Source of the DNA: Serratia proteamaculans
GTDB taxonomy: Bacteria; Pseudomonadota; Gammaproteobacteria; Enterobacterales; Enterobacteriaceae
DNA: 64,000 nucleotides
Direction of reading: 5' to 3'
Assembly (NCBI RefSeq): GCF_013337185.1
Contig: NZ_SWDE01000005.1
Location: 186,001 to 250,000 of the forward strand
The notes below the pieces were generated by a model. It saw only the letters and a program-made list of their open reading frames with translations. It had not been told where the DNA came from and ran no database searches. Every line of letters begins with the position of its first letter. Positions within the stretch are counted from its first letter, which is position 1. This document shows positions 19,890 to 29,534 of the stretch, piece by piece. The translations under genes and the position numbers were made by a program.

Positions 19890-22800
19890 TTACACCTTTT
19901 CCACGTTGACCAGGAACGCCTTGAACTCTGGCGTTTGCGTATTGGCATCACCGACAAACGGCGTCAGCGTGTTGGCAATAAAGCCTTTCTTCGCCACCCC
20001 TTCGTAACCCCAGTGGATCGGGATACCTATGGTGTCGACGTCCTGCCCGTTCACCTGCAGGGTGCGGATACGCTTGGTCACCACCGCCTTGGCCTTGATA
20101 AAGCCGCGGTTGGAGCTGACCTTCACCGTATCACCATGCTGAATGCCTTTTTTCGCCGCCAGCTTCTCGCCAATCTCCACAAACTGCTCCGGCTGCGCGA
20201 TAGCATTGAGTATCGCGTGCTTGGTCCAGTAGTGGAAATGCTCGGTCAACCGGTAAGTTGTCCCGACGTACGGGAACTTGTCGGACGTGCCCATTGCCGC
20301 CAAATCGTCCTTGAACACCCTGGCCGCCGGGTTGGAAACCACGTTCGGGTGCAGCGGGTTGGTGCCGAGCGGCGTTTCAAACGGCTCGTAGTGTTCCGGG
20401 AACGGCCCTTCGGCCATTTTATCGGTGGCAAACAGGCGGCCCATGCCTTCCGGCTGCATGATGAATGGCCCCACGTCACTGCCCGGTGCGGCGGCGCTGT
20501 AGTCCGGGATATCCACCCCGCCCCACTTGGTGCCGTCCCATTCCAGCAACTGACGTTTTGGATCCCAGGGCTTGCCCTGCGGATCGGCGGAAGCACGGTT
20601 GTACAGGATGCGGCGGTTAAGCGGCCAGGCCCAGGCCCAACCCAGCGTATTGCCGAGGCCGGACGGATCGGCGTTATCGCGCCGCGCCATCTGGTTACCG
20701 GCCTGCGTCCAGCTACCGGCGAAGATCCAACAGCCGCTGGCCGTCGTGCCGTCGTCACGCAGGTGGGCAAAGGTGCTGAGCTGCTCACCTTTTTTCGCCA
20801 ACACTTTGCCGTCGGCGTCGAGAATATCCGCCAACGCCTTGCCGTTGCTTTCCATCGCCACTTCTTCAGAAGCAGGATTTTCCGGCGTCAGATAATCCCA
20901 GGTCATGTTCAGCACCGGTTCAGGTACCGCACCACCTTCACGCGCGTACATCTCACGCAAACGGGTAAAGATGCCCGCCAGGATTTCCCCGTCGTTCATC
21001 GCTTCACCCGGGGCATCCGCGCCCTTCCAGTGCCACTGCAGCCAGCGCCCGGAGTTGACGATTGAACCGTTTTCTTCGGCGAAGCAGGTGGACGGCAGGC
21101 GGAACACCTCGGTCTGAATCTTCGACGGATCGACGTCGTTGAACTCGCCGTGGTTCTGCCAGAAGTTGGAAGTTTCGGTATTGAGCGGATCAATGGTCAC
21201 CAGGAACTTCAGTTTTGACAGCGAAGCCACCACCTTGTTCTTGTTCGGGAACGACGCCACCGGGTTGAAGCCCTGGCAGAAGTAACCGTTGACCTTGCCT
21301 TGTGACATCAGCTCGAAGTACTGCAGCACGTCGTAGCCTTTGTCCCACTTCGGCAGCCAGTCAAAGCCCCAGCCGTTTTCCTTCTGCGCCTTGTCGCCGT
21401 AGAAGCTCTTCATCATGCTGACGAAGAATTTCGGGTAGTTGCTCCAGTAGTTCACCTGGCCCGGCAACAGCGCCTTCGGCGTATTGGCTTTCAGGTAGGT
21501 GTCGATATCGGTCTGTTTCTCCGACGGCAGCGTCATATAGCCCGGCAGGCTCTGCGACAGCAGGCCCAGGTCGGTCAGACCCTGAATGTTGGAGTGGCCG
21601 CGCAGCGCGTTGACGCCACCGCCCGCCATGCCCATGTTGCCGAGCAACAGCTGGATCATCGCCATGGTGCGGATGTTCTGCGAGCCGACCGAGTGCTGAG
21701 TCCAGCCCAGGGCGTACAGGAACGACGCGGTTTTATCCGCCACGCAGGTTTCGGCGATGTATTCACAGACCTTGATGAAGTCTTCGGTTGGCGTACCGCA
21801 GATATTGTTCACCACCTCCGGCGTATAGCGGCTGACGTGCTGTTTCAGCAGGTTCCACACGCAACGCGGGTCCTGCAGTGTCAGATCGCGCTTGGCGAAG
21901 CCGTTTTCATCAAACTGGTAGTTCCAGGTGGTTTTATCGTACTTGCGGTTTTCCGCGTCATAACCGCTGAACAGGCCGTCTTCAAAGGTAAAGTCTTCCC
22001 GCACCAGCAGGCTGGCGTTGGTGTAGGCGTGGACGTATTCGTGGTTAATCTTGTCGTTGGTCATCAGGTACAGCAACACGCCCGACAGGAAGGCAATGTC
22101 GGTGCCGGAACGGATCGGAGTGTAGAAATCCGCCACCGATGCGGTACGGGTAAAGCGCGGATCGATGACGATCAGCTTGGCTTTATTGTGTATTTTGGCT
22201 TCCATCGCCCAGCGGAACCCCACCGGATGCGCTTCCGCCGCATTACCGCCCATGACGATAATCAAATTCGCGTTCTTGATATCAACCCAGTGGTTGGTCA
22301 TCGCACCGCGACCAAATGTTGGAGCAAGACTTGCTACCGTTGGTCCGTGTCAGACACGTGCTTGGTTGTCTACGGCAAGCATGCCGAGAGCGCGACTAAA
22401 TTTTTGCGTTAAATAACCGGTTTCGTTACTGGAAGCGGAGGCACACAGCATGCCGGTGCTCAGCCAGCGGTTGACGGTCACGCCCTGTTCGTTGGTTTTA
22501 ACGAAGTTGGCGTCACGGTCTTCCTTCATCAGCTTGGCGATGCGGGTGAAGGCATCGTCCCAGCTCAGGCGCTGCCACTTGTCGGAACCTGGCGCACGGT
22601 ACTCCGGGTACTGGAGACGGCTGGCGCTGTGGATGAAGTCGACCAGACCCGCGCCTTTCGGGCAAAGCGCGCCGCGGTTGACCGGGTGATCCGGGTCGCC
22701 TTCAATGTGGAAAATGCTTTCTTTGGCGTTTTTGGCGCCATCACCAAGGCTGTACATCAACAGCCCACAGCCGACGGAACAATACGTACAGGTATTACGG

Positions 22801-22937
22801 GTTTCACGGGCGCGCAGCAGTTTGTACTGCCGTGTTTCCGCTAACGCCACTTCCGGGGCAAAGCCCAGAGCAGCCACCGTAGTCCCTGCCATACCGCCAG
22901 CGCAGATCTTAAAGAACTGCCTTCTGCTGACCTGCAT
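19890..22937 (-). CDS. fdoG: Formate dehydrogenase-O, catalytic selenoprotein subunit FdoG (Sec196)
   Basis: FdoG oxidises formate in the periplasm with a bis-MGD molybdenum cofactor. It starts with a Tat signal (MQVSRRQFFKICAGGMAG), then the [4Fe-4S] motif CTYCSVGC with CPKG. At codon 196 the frame has TGA (22352-22350) in the context NQARV-U-HGPTVASLAP. That is the selenocysteine position of E. coli FdoG, and the frame continues without shift to the TAA at 19890 (1015 residues). The two half-frames are therefore one gene, not a broken one. A SECIS-like hairpin follows the UGA. It heads fdoGHI-fdhE, divergent from fdhD. Confidence 0.97.
22310..22352 (-). promoter_or_regulatory. SECIS element of fdoG
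   Basis: Directly after the in-frame UGA, the mRNA can fold AGCAA-GUCU-UUGCU (22335-22323). The apical loop contains GUCU, resembling the SelB-recognised loop of E. coli fdnG. It begins about 17 bases downstream of the UGA. The lower stem is not traced in detail. Confidence 0.75.
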
Positions 22938-23081
22938 GGGGGTCTCCTTTCACTTGCGATTGTCACATTGTTTCAAATGGCGCTTTCCCCCTGGAAGCGG
23001 GAAGCGCTAAAATTACTGTTGTTTTTACGCGGCAATATTACCACAGCGTATATGTGGTTGTTACAAACAGGTGCCACTTAA

Positions 23082-23918
23082 GTGAACAATATAAACCCAG
23101 ACCAACATATCAATGATATCAATGAGACCTCGCTCACCGGGGTGACCCGGTCTCAGGTGTATCAACGCGGGCAACTCGCCACCGCACAGCAGGATTGGCT
23201 GGCGGAAGAAGTCCCGGTCGCGCTGGTCTATAACGGCATTTCTCACGTGGTGATGATGTGCACCCCCAAAGATCTGGAGGCCTTCGCCCTGGGCTTTTCC
23301 CTGTCTGAAGGCATCATCGAGTCACCGCGCGATATCTACAGTATAGAGATTAACCAAACTTGTAACGGACTGGAGGTGCAAATTGAGCTTTCCAGCCGTC
23401 GCTTTGCCGGTTTAAAAGAGCGCCGCCGTGCCATGGCGGGCCGCACCGGCTGCGGCGTGTGCGGTATCGAACAGTTGGCGGATATTTTTCGTCCGTTGCC
23501 TGCACTGCCGTTTACCCAGACCTTTTCCCTCACCAACCTCGACTGCGCGCTGGGGCAGCTCAAGCAGGTACAGAGCGTCGGCCAGCTCACCGGTTGCACC
23601 CACGCCGCCAGTTGGATCTCGCCGCAAGGGGAACTGCTGGGGGGCTGTGAAGACGTAGGCCGTCACGTGGCACTCGACAAACTGCTCGGCGTGCGCGCTA
23701 AACAAGACTGGAATCAGGGAGCAATCCTGGTTTCCAGCCGCGCCAGCTATGAAATGGTGCAAAAATCCGCCATGTGCGGCGTCGAGATCCTGTTTGTGGT
23801 TTCTGCCGCCACGTCACTGGCCGTGGAAATCGCCGAACGCAGCAACCTGACGCTGGTTGGCTTCAGCAAACCCGGCCGCGCCACGGTGTTTACCCACCCG
23901 CAACGCATTGTGGATTAA
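23082..23918 (+). CDS. fdhD: Formate dehydrogenase sulfurtransferase FdhD
   Basis: FdhD transfers sulfur from IscS to the molybdenum cofactor, which makes formate dehydrogenase active. The 278-residue protein (E. coli 277) keeps [18 protein letters not shown], the catalytic CxxC in [13 protein letters not shown], and the C-terminal [21 protein letters not shown] and CKPGRATV-like ([14 protein letters not shown]) segments. The start is a GTG at 23082 with a poor ribosome site (ACAGGTG is 12 bases away). The first 30 residues are poorly conserved, so the exact start is uncertain. It is divergent from fdoG across 144 bases. Confidence 0.94.
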   Translation: MNNINPDQHINDINETSLTGVTRSQVYQRGQLATAQQDWLAEEVPVALVYNGISHVVMMCTPKDLEAFALGFSLSEGIIESPRDIYSIEINQTCNGLEVQIELSSRRFAGLKERRRAMAGRTGCGVCGIEQLADIFRPLPALPFTQTFSLTNLDCALGQLKQVQSVGQLTGCTHAASWISPQGELLGGCEDVGRHVALDKLLGVRAKQDWNQGAILVSSRASYEMVQKSAMCGVEILFVVSAATSLAVEIAERSNLTLVGFSKPGRATVFTHPQRIVD

Positions 23919-23946
23919 CCAAAGACCACAATATAAGTAGGGCATT

Positions 23947-23965
23947 GATAATCATTTTCAATATC
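23947..23965. promoter_or_regulatory. Fur box upstream of sodA
   Basis: GATAATCATTTTCAATATC matches the 19-base Fur consensus GATAATGATAATCATTATC at 15 positions. It overlaps the -35 region of the sodA promoter. E. coli sodA is iron-repressed by Fur in the same way. Confidence 0.75.
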
Positions 23966-23982
23966 ATTTAAATAACTATAAT
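23955..23982 (+). promoter_or_regulatory. sodA promoter
   Basis: TTTTCA (23955-23960), a 16-base spacer and a perfect TATAAT (23977-23982). The start codon is 64 bases downstream. SoxS and ArcA sites known in E. coli were not identified. Confidence 0.55.
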
Positions 23983-24045
23983 GATCCGACTGCTTACGCG
24001 GTGCTCACATAATGCGCCGCCCCTATACCCTTGGAGATGATGATT

Positions 24046-24666
24046 ATGAGTTACTCACTGCCATCCCTGCCGTACGCCTACGACGCACTGGAACCGCATT
24101 TCGACAAGCAGACGATGGAAATCCATCACACCAAACATCACCAGACTTACGTTAACAACGCCAACACCGTGCTGGAAGCTTACCCAGAGCTGGCTCAATA
24201 CAGCGTTGAAGACCTGATCCAGGATCTGGATAAAGTACCTGCTGACAAGCGCACCTTCATGCGTAACAACGCCGGCGGCCACGCTAACCACAGCCTGTTC
24301 TGGAAAGGCCTGAAAATCGGCACCACTCTGGGTGGCGATCTGAAAGCAGCTATCGAACGTGATTTCGGCAGCGTTGAGAAATTCCAGGAAGAGTTCGAGA
24401 AAGCCGCAGCGACCCGCTTCGGTTCAGGTTGGGCCTGGCTGGTACTCAAAGGCGACAAACTGGCTGTAGTGTCTACCGCTAACCAGGACAGCCCGCTGAT
24501 GGGCGAAGCCGTTGCCGGCGCTTCAGGCTTCCCAATCGTGGGCCTGGACGTGTGGGAACACGCTTACTACCTGAAATATCAAAACAAACGTCCAGACTAC
24601 ATCAAGGCATTCTGGAACGTGGTTAACTGGGATGAAGCCGCTGCACGCTTCGCTGCGAAGAAGTAA
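24046..24666 (+). CDS. sodA: Manganese superoxide dismutase SodA
   Basis: SodA disproportionates superoxide in the cytoplasm. The 206-residue protein starts [20 protein letters not shown] and has the metal ligands in [19 protein letters not shown] and [23 protein letters not shown] and [12 protein letters not shown] identify the Mn type over the Fe type. The ATG at 24046 follows GGAGATGATGATT; two earlier ATGs in frame are less well spaced. A Fur box upstream and a strong terminator downstream make it a single-gene unit. Confidence 0.98.
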   Translation: MSYSLPSLPYAYDALEPHFDKQTMEIHHTKHHQTYVNNANTVLEAYPELAQYSVEDLIQDLDKVPADKRTFMRNNAGGHANHSLFWKGLKIGTTLGGDLKAAIERDFGSVEKFQEEFEKAAATRFGSGWAWLVLKGDKLAVVSTANQDSPLMGEAVAGASGFPIVGLDVWEHAYYLKYQNKRPDYIKAFWNVVNWDEAAARFAAKK

Positions 24667-24685
24667 TTCGCCCCCAGAAATGAAG

Positions 24686-24712
24686 ATACCCGCTTAATGC
24701 GGGTATTTTTTT
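24686..24712 (+). terminator. Terminator after sodA
   Basis: ATACCCGC-TTAAT-GCGGGTAT forms an 8-base-pair stem followed by seven T residues. It is a canonical rho-independent terminator. Confidence 0.9.
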
Positions 24713-24725
24713 GACCAAAATTCGC

Positions 24726-24752
24726 TAAAGTTTGACCGTTCTTTGCCGATGG
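24726..24752 (+). promoter_or_regulatory. Sigma-28 (FliA) promoter of the chemoreceptor gene
   Basis: TAAAGTTT (24726-24733), exactly 11 bases, then GCCGATGG (24745-24752). The flagellar class 3 consensus is TAAAGTTT-N11-GCCGATAA. The match is 14 of 16 with perfect spacing, and the ATG lies 41 bases downstream. Confidence 0.85.
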
Positions 24753-24793
24753 TTTGTTCAATTGACGTTCGCCCGAAGGAAAGGAAAATCATT

Positions 24794-26722
24794 ATGGCGG
24801 CATTGAAAACCTTGGCAGGAAAGTTTGTTCATCTCACCGTGGGTAAAAAGCTCGGCCTCGGATTTGGCCTGATGCTGCTGCTGACGGCGATCATCGCCGG
24901 TACCGGCGCCCAGTATCTGAATATCATCGAATCCCGCGCCAACCGCATCGATTTCAGCAACCGGCTGAACGACGAGATCAATCAGGCCAAATACAACCGT
25001 GCTTTATTCGGCCAAACCTACAAACCGGAATACCTGAAAAATAACCGCACCAATATCGAAAATGCGGTCAAGCTGATCAACCAGGGCCAGGAGCTGAACT
25101 GGGATGCGCAGAGCCGGAAAGATCTGCAGCGTTTGGTCGGGCTGATTGGCCAATACCAGCAACAGCAAAACGCCTTCGAAAAGGCAGTGGCGGCAAAAGA
25201 TGCCGTACGCCAAAGCTGGAACATGTCGGAAGTGCAGGACAGCCTGAATCAGGTGGAGCGGCAAATCACCAATGCCGACCTGCAACTGGCCTTTATCCAG
25301 TTGAACCAAAAGCTGACTCTGGTGCGCTACGGTGCTCGCGGCCTGTTGCTGAGCCTGAGCGCGGAATCCGAAGCCCCTCTGGTGGCGGCGATTGACGATG
25401 CACGCAGCGCGGCCAATGCGCTCAGTCGCCGGCTCAGCGATGCTCAGCGCCCCTTACTGCAACCCCTGCTGACCGCACTCGACGACTACAAAAACCGTAT
25501 CGAAGCTTACCTGCCGGCCTATCAGCAGGAACAAGCGGTCAGTCAGTTGCTGGGCAACAGCGCGCAAGAAGTCGGCACCCTGGTTAACGCCTTTATGCAG
25601 GATGAACTGACGCAAACCCATAACGACATCAATTCGGCGCAGTTGCAGATGGGCATCACCACGCTGATCGCCATTATCGCCGGATTACTGGTTGCCTGGC
25701 GTATCACGTTGCAAATTACCCGACCGCTGCAAAGCACGCTGGCACTGGCGGAACGCATCGCCAGTGGCGACTTGCGTCAGGCGCAGACCAGTACCCGCCG
25801 CGACGAACTGGGCCAGTTACTGAACGCGGTGGCAGCCATGAGCCAGAACCTGCGCGATATGATTGAAAAAATCCAAATGGGCGTCAGCCAGGTGTCCACC
25901 GCCGCCGCCGAGATTGCCGCCGGTAACACCGATTTGTCCTCACGCACCGAACAGCAGGCGGCCGCAGTGGAAGAAACGGCCGCCAGCATGGAACAACTGA
26001 CCGCCACGGTGAAGCAAAACGCCGAAAACGCCCATCATGCCAATCAGTTGGCTACCGACGCCTCGCAGACTGCCCAGCAGGGCGGCAAGCTGGTGGAAAG
26101 CGTGGTCAGCACCATGCGCGATATTTCCAGCAGTTCGCAGCGGATCGCCGAAATTACTACCCTGATCAATGGCATTGCCTTCCAGACCAACATTCTGGCG
26201 CTGAACGCGGCGGTGGAGGCTGCACGTGCCGGCGAACAGGGCCGTGGCTTCTCGGTGGTCGCCAGCGAGGTGCGCAATCTGGCACAACGCAGTGCCCAGG
26301 CGGCAAAAGAAATCGAAGGGCTGATTGCCGAGTCGGTCAACCGGGTGCAGACCGGCACCACACTGGTGGAAAACACCGGCAACACCATGGAGCAGATTGT
26401 CCTGTCGGTCACCCACGTGCGTGACATCATGGCGGAAATCGCCGCGGCCTCCGACGAACAGACCCGCGGCATCGCCCAGATCGGCCAGGCGATTGTCGAA
26501 ATGGACCACACCACCCAGCAGAACGCCGCACTGGTGGAAGAGTCCGCCGCCGCCGCCGACTCGCTGGAGGAACAGGCAGAAATGCTGCTGCAAAGCGTCT
26601 CGGTATTCCGTCTGGCGGAGCATTCTGCGCCTGCCGCCGCGAAAGCCGTCGCGGTCAAAGCCCCGATCGGCAAACAACCGGCCAGCCAAACCGCCGGGCA
26701 AGACAACTGGACCACCTTCTGA
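24794..26722 (+). CDS. Methyl-accepting chemotaxis protein
   Basis: A 642-residue inner-membrane chemoreceptor. TM1 is at about residues 18-42. A long, mostly helical periplasmic sensor of about 240 residues follows, then TM2 at about 285-305, a HAMP domain and the methyl-accepting domain. The cytoplasmic hairpin tip (TTLINGIAFQTNILALNAAV, then EAARAGEQGRGF) contacts CheA/CheW. The protein ends in NWTTF, the NWxxF-type pentapeptide that tethers CheR and CheB, as in the abundant E. coli receptors Tar and Tsr. The sensor is longer than the 150-residue four-helix type and may be of the helical bimodular (HBM) kind; the ligand is unknown. The ATG at 24794 follows AAGGAAAATCATT. A sigma-28 promoter lies upstream. 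Confidence 0.93.
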   Translation: MAALKTLAGKFVHLTVGKKLGLGFGLMLLLTAIIAGTGAQYLNIIESRANRIDFSNRLNDEINQAKYNRALFGQTYKPEYLKNNRTNIENAVKLINQGQELNWDAQSRKDLQRLVGLIGQYQQQQNAFEKAVAAKDAVRQSWNMSEVQDSLNQVERQITNADLQLAFIQLNQKLTLVRYGARGLLLSLSAESEAPLVAAIDDARSAANALSRRLSDAQRPLLQPLLTALDDYKNRIEAYLPAYQQEQAVSQLLGNSAQEVGTLVNAFMQDELTQTHNDINSAQLQMGITTLIAIIAGLLVAWRITLQITRPLQSTLALAERIASGDLRQAQTSTRRDELGQLLNAVAAMSQNLRDMIEKIQMGVSQVSTAAAEIAAGNTDLSSRTEQQAAAVEETAASMEQLTATVKQNAENAHHANQLATDASQTAQQGGKLVESVVSTMRDISSSSQRIAEITTLINGIAFQTNILALNAAVEAARAGEQGRGFSVVASEVRNLAQRSAQAAKEIEGLIAESVNRVQTGTTLVENTGNTMEQIVLSVTHVRDIMAEIAAASDEQTRGIAQIGQAIVEMDHTTQQNAALVEESAAAADSLEEQAEMLLQSVSVFRLAEHSAPAAAKAVAVKAPIGKQPASQTAGQDNWTTF

Positions 26723-26727
26723 TGCCT

Positions 26728-26759
26728 TAAGGCGAAGAGTGGAAACATTCTTCGCCTTA
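26728..26759. terminator. Hairpin between convergent chemoreceptor and phosphatase genes
   Basis: TAAGGCGAAGA and TCTTCGCCTTA form an 11-base-pair stem with a ten-base loop. The phosphatase stop codon lies inside the stem. The T-tracts are short, so termination strength is uncertain, but it is placed to serve both genes. Confidence 0.6.
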
Positions 26760-27371
26760 TTCTCGGGTTAGCAGATGTGTCGCCATGCCCCAGGTCACAA
26801 GTTCAAAACTTCCGTAATTCACATCGATAATGGCGTAGCCACAATTGTGATGACTGTATTGACGGAGATCGTCCTGCGGATCTTCACCTTTCAGTTTCCA
26901 TATCAACGCCTGTAACGCATGCCCATGAGTGACGAGACAACACGTTTGATTATGATGATCGGCGCTAAGGCTTAGCAGGCAGGAAGCCATACGCCAGGCA
27001 ACCTCAGGCGTACTCTCCCCTCCTGGCGCCCATGCGTCGGACTCACCGGAAAAAATGCGCCGGGCCGCATCAGGATAATCTCGCAGTACCTGCGCATGCG
27101 ATAATCCCTCCAGCATGCCAAAGCTCTGCTCCTGTAGGCGCTCATCCGTCCGACAAGGACAATTGAACTGCGCCGCCAATGGCTGTGCCGTGGCGCAGGC
27201 TCGTCCAGCAGGCGAACTGATCACCCACGAAATAGGCATCGCTTGCAACGCCAGCCAAAGCGCGGTGATTTGGCTATGGCCCTCTGGAGTCAACGGGCTA
27301 TCCCTTCGCCCCTGAATTATCCCCTCGCGATTCCACTGTGATTCCGCGTGCCTCAACACGATAAAACGCAT
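26757..27371 (-). CDS. Histidine phosphatase family protein (phosphoglycerate-mutase-like)
   Basis: A 204-residue cytoplasmic enzyme of histidine phosphatase clan 1. The catalytic motif is LRHAESQWN (RHA instead of the usual RHG; both are seen in the family). The second catalytic His lies in LVTHGHALQALIWKL and the Glu in QEQSFGMLEGLS. The substrate is unknown; small phosphatases such as CobC and GpmB share the fold. The ATG at 27371 is followed by IVLRHAE. The gene is alone and convergent with the chemoreceptor. Confidence 0.85.
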   Translation of the reverse strand: MRFIVLRHAESQWNREGIIQGRRDSPLTPEGHSQITALWLALQAMPISWVISSPAGRACATAQPLAAQFNCPCRTDERLQEQSFGMLEGLSHAQVLRDYPDAARRIFSGESDAWAPGGESTPEVAWRMASCLLSLSADHHNQTCCLVTHGHALQALIWKLKGEDPQDDLRQYSHHNCGYAIIDVNYGSFELVTWGMATHLLTRE

Positions 27372-27502
27372 AGCTGCTCCTGCACGGAAAAAAAATAACT
27401 ATAGACTGACAAACAACATTTTTCAGTTCCGCTGAAAGCCAAGTGGTCTGGCCCAGCAACTCGGGCTATGCTGGACCTTCGACGCGAGACAAGGAGGCGC
27501 AT

Positions 27503-28174
27503 ATGCATCACCCAGAGGTTTACATCGGCACTATCCAACCCTACGAAGGCGGGCGGCCCAGCGGCATTGCCAAGCGCCTGGTGGACGGTGCCGTCAAGCT
27601 GACCCCGCTCGGCCTGGAAGGCGATGAACAGGCGGAGAAAAGTTATCACGGCGGGCCGGATCGCGCGCTGTGCCACTATCCACGTGAACATTATGACCAC
27701 TGGCGTCAACAGTTCCCGGCGCAGGCGGAACAGTTCAGCGCGCCCGCTTTTGGCGAGAACATTTCTACCCTCGGGCTGACCGAACATAACGTGTTTATGG
27801 GCGATATCTTCCGCTGGGGCGAAGCGTTGATCCAGGTCACCCAGCCGCGTTCTCCCTGCTTCAAGCTCAACTACCATTTCGATATCGACGACATCTCGGT
27901 GCTGATGCAGCAAAGCGGCCGCTGCGGCTGGCTGTACCGCGTGGTATCTGCCGGCAAGGTCAGCGGCGATCACCCGCTGGAACTGGTGACGCGCAACAGC
28001 GATATCTCGGTCGCCGAGGCCGTCGGCATCGCCTGGCATATGCCGTTTGATGAAGAGCAGTATCGGCGTCTGCTGGCGGTGGCCGGGCTGTCTGCCAGCT
28101 GGAGCAAAACCATGTTGACGCGCATCAGCGAAGGCCGTCTCGAAGACTTTAATCGCCGCTTGCTGGGCCGCTAA
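27503..28174 (+). CDS. yiiM: MOSC-domain protein YiiM (6-N-hydroxylaminopurine resistance)
   Basis: YiiM is a molybdenum-cofactor enzyme that detoxifies N-hydroxylated bases such as 6-N-hydroxylaminopurine. The 223-residue protein matches recalled E. coli YiiM: LGLEGDEQAEKSYHGGPDRA, LCHYPREHYDHW, GENISTLGLTE and the cofactor Cys in QPRSPCFKLNYHFDI. The C-terminal helical part (WHMPFDEEQYRRLLAVAGL) belongs to the YiiM extension. AAGGAGG lies five bases before the ATG at 27503. It is close to sodA, as in E. coli. Confidence 0.95.
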   Translation: MHHPEVYIGTIQPYEGGRPSGIAKRLVDGAVKLTPLGLEGDEQAEKSYHGGPDRALCHYPREHYDHWRQQFPAQAEQFSAPAFGENISTLGLTEHNVFMGDIFRWGEALIQVTQPRSPCFKLNYHFDIDDISVLMQQSGRCGWLYRVVSAGKVSGDHPLELVTRNSDISVAEAVGIAWHMPFDEEQYRRLLAVAGLSASWSKTMLTRISEGRLEDFNRRLLGR

Positions 28175-28288
28175 AATAGACCGGTTGAAAATAAAACCTG
28201 GCGCAGCCTACAGCGCTAAACATTTTCACCGGCCTATACTGTTCAGCGTCGGTCGTTCCGGCAACCTCATTCAGGCAGGAGCAAAGTT

Positions 28289-29068
28289 ATGAACACCCCG
28301 TCTCATTCGATTCACCCTGCAGCAGCCGAAGGCTACCAGGCCAACGCCGATCGTTACGTTAAAGGGCGTCCGGATTACCCGCCAGAAATAGCTACCTGGC
28401 TGCGCGACACCATCGGCCTGCACGCCGGTATGACGGTGATCGATCTCGGTGCCGGAACCGGCAAGTTCACCCCGCGCCTGTTGGAAACCGGTGCGCAGGT
28501 GATCGCCGTCGAACCCGTGGCCCAAATGCTGGAAAAGCTGTCGGCGGCGCTGCCGCAGGTGAAAACCCTGGCGGGCACTGCGGAGTCGATCCCGCTACCG
28601 GATGAGTCGGTCGACGCGGTGGTTTGCGCGCAGTCCTTCCACTGGTTTGCCACGCCGCAGGCTTTGGCCGAAATCCAGCGTATCCTCAAGCCCGGTGGCA
28701 AGCTTGGTCTGGTGTGGAACATGCGCGATGCGCGCGTAAGTTGGGTGCGTAAGCTCAATCAGATTGTCGACCGTCACGAAGGCGACGCGCCGCGTTTCTA
28801 CACCGGTGAATGGCGTAAACTTTTCCCGTCCAAAGGATTAGAACCGCTGCAGGAACAGGTGTTTATGCTCGGCCACCAGGGCGCGATAGAAGATGTGATT
28901 TATAACCGGGTGCGCTCCACCAGCTTTATCGCCGCCTTGCCGCACGAGCAGCAGGAACAGGTGATCGAACAGATTCGGCAGTTGGTGGCAGAGGAAGGGG
29001 AATTGCAGGGCAAGGATACGGTGACCGTGCCTTATCAGACCAAGGCATATTTCACCACCAAGCGTTGA
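28289..29068 (+). CDS. Class I SAM-dependent methyltransferase
   Basis: A 259-residue cytoplasmic methyltransferase of unknown substrate. SAM-binding motif I is VIDLGAGTGKFTPRL at about residues 47-60. The acidic motif II (VIAVEPV) and the post-motif DAVVCAQSFHWF (methyltransferase-11 type) are also clear. LGLVWNMRD resembles UbiE/BioC-like enzymes, but the partner genes of those pathways are absent. The ATG follows CAGGAGCAAAGTT. The gene appears monocistronic and faces yibL. Confidence 0.85.
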   Translation: MNTPSHSIHPAAAEGYQANADRYVKGRPDYPPEIATWLRDTIGLHAGMTVIDLGAGTGKFTPRLLETGAQVIAVEPVAQMLEKLSAALPQVKTLAGTAESIPLPDESVDAVVCAQSFHWFATPQALAEIQRILKPGGKLGLVWNMRDARVSWVRKLNQIVDRHEGDAPRFYTGEWRKLFPSKGLEPLQEQVFMLGHQGAIEDVIYNRVRSTSFIAALPHEQQEQVIEQIRQLVAEEGELQGKDTVTVPYQTKAYFTTKR

Positions 29069-29071
29069 AAA

Positions 29072-29096
29072 CCGGGCGCCACAAAAGGCGCCCCGG
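29072..29096 (-). terminator. Terminator after yibL
   Basis: On the minus strand CCGGGGCGCC-TTTTGT-GGCGCCCGG is followed by TTTTC. It sits between the convergent methyltransferase and yibL genes and may act in both directions. Confidence 0.65.
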
Positions 29097-29099
29097 CAA

Positions 29100-29462
29100 T
29101 CAGAATGCTTTTCTGGCGTAGCCGGTGACCACTTTCAGGCCCATTTCACGGCCCAGTGCGGTCATCGGGTGCACCACGATCAGGCCGCGCACGTTTTTCT
29201 TCAATGTGCCCATATCCGCCTGCTCTTTCTTGGTGATTTCACGGCTGAACGGCAGTTGGCTCAGCTTTTGCGCTTCGGCGCTCAGCTTTTCAACGCGCAC
29301 GCCTTTCAGGCGCTCAATTTCCGCTGCCATCTTCTCTTTTTCTTTGGTGTGCTGTGCGATCAGGTCAAGATTGCCCTGTTGGATAATCAGGGTGTCTTTG
29401 TGCTTGAGGGCATCCAGCAGGTCGCTAAGGCGCTTGATCTCTGCCTTTTCTATTTCTTTCAT
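29100..29462 (-). CDS. yibL: YibL, ribosome-associated small protein
   Basis: A 120-residue protein equal in length to E. coli YibL, of unclear function; YibL has been linked to ribosomes. The first half is a charged helix likely to form a coiled coil ([20 protein letters not shown]). The second half holds the conserved [12 protein letters not shown] and [19 protein letters not shown]. The ATG at 29462 begins [14 protein letters not shown], matching the family, rather than the earlier frame extension to 29513. In E. coli it sits next to mtlR; here two genes intervene. Confidence 0.93.
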   Translation of the reverse strand: MKEIEKAEIKRLSDLLDALKHKDTLIIQQGNLDLIAQHTKEKEKMAAEIERLKGVRVEKLSAEAQKLSQLPFSREITKKEQADMGTLKKNVRGLIVVHPMTALGREMGLKVVTGYARKAF

Positions 29463-29534
29463 GGTTTCTGGCCTGTTGTGCCGATACGGCACGCTAATCA
29501 ATGATGTCCACATTGTAGCAAAATGCGCGCGTGG

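Noticed and set aside
18999-21065. A 688-codon open frame on the plus strand opposite fdoH and fdoG
   Set aside because: It is the mirror of strongly conserved coding DNA with high G+C, has no ribosome site or recognisable domain, and its composition is that of an antisense frame.
22302-22352. Apparent frame break splitting fdoG into two genes
   Set aside because: The stop is a single in-frame TGA at the known Sec position with a SECIS-like hairpin; the frame does not shift.
26757-26759. Stop codon of the histidine phosphatase lying in a terminator stem as a sign of gene truncation
   Set aside because: The protein has the full family length with both catalytic histidines, so the overlap is compact gene packing, not truncation.
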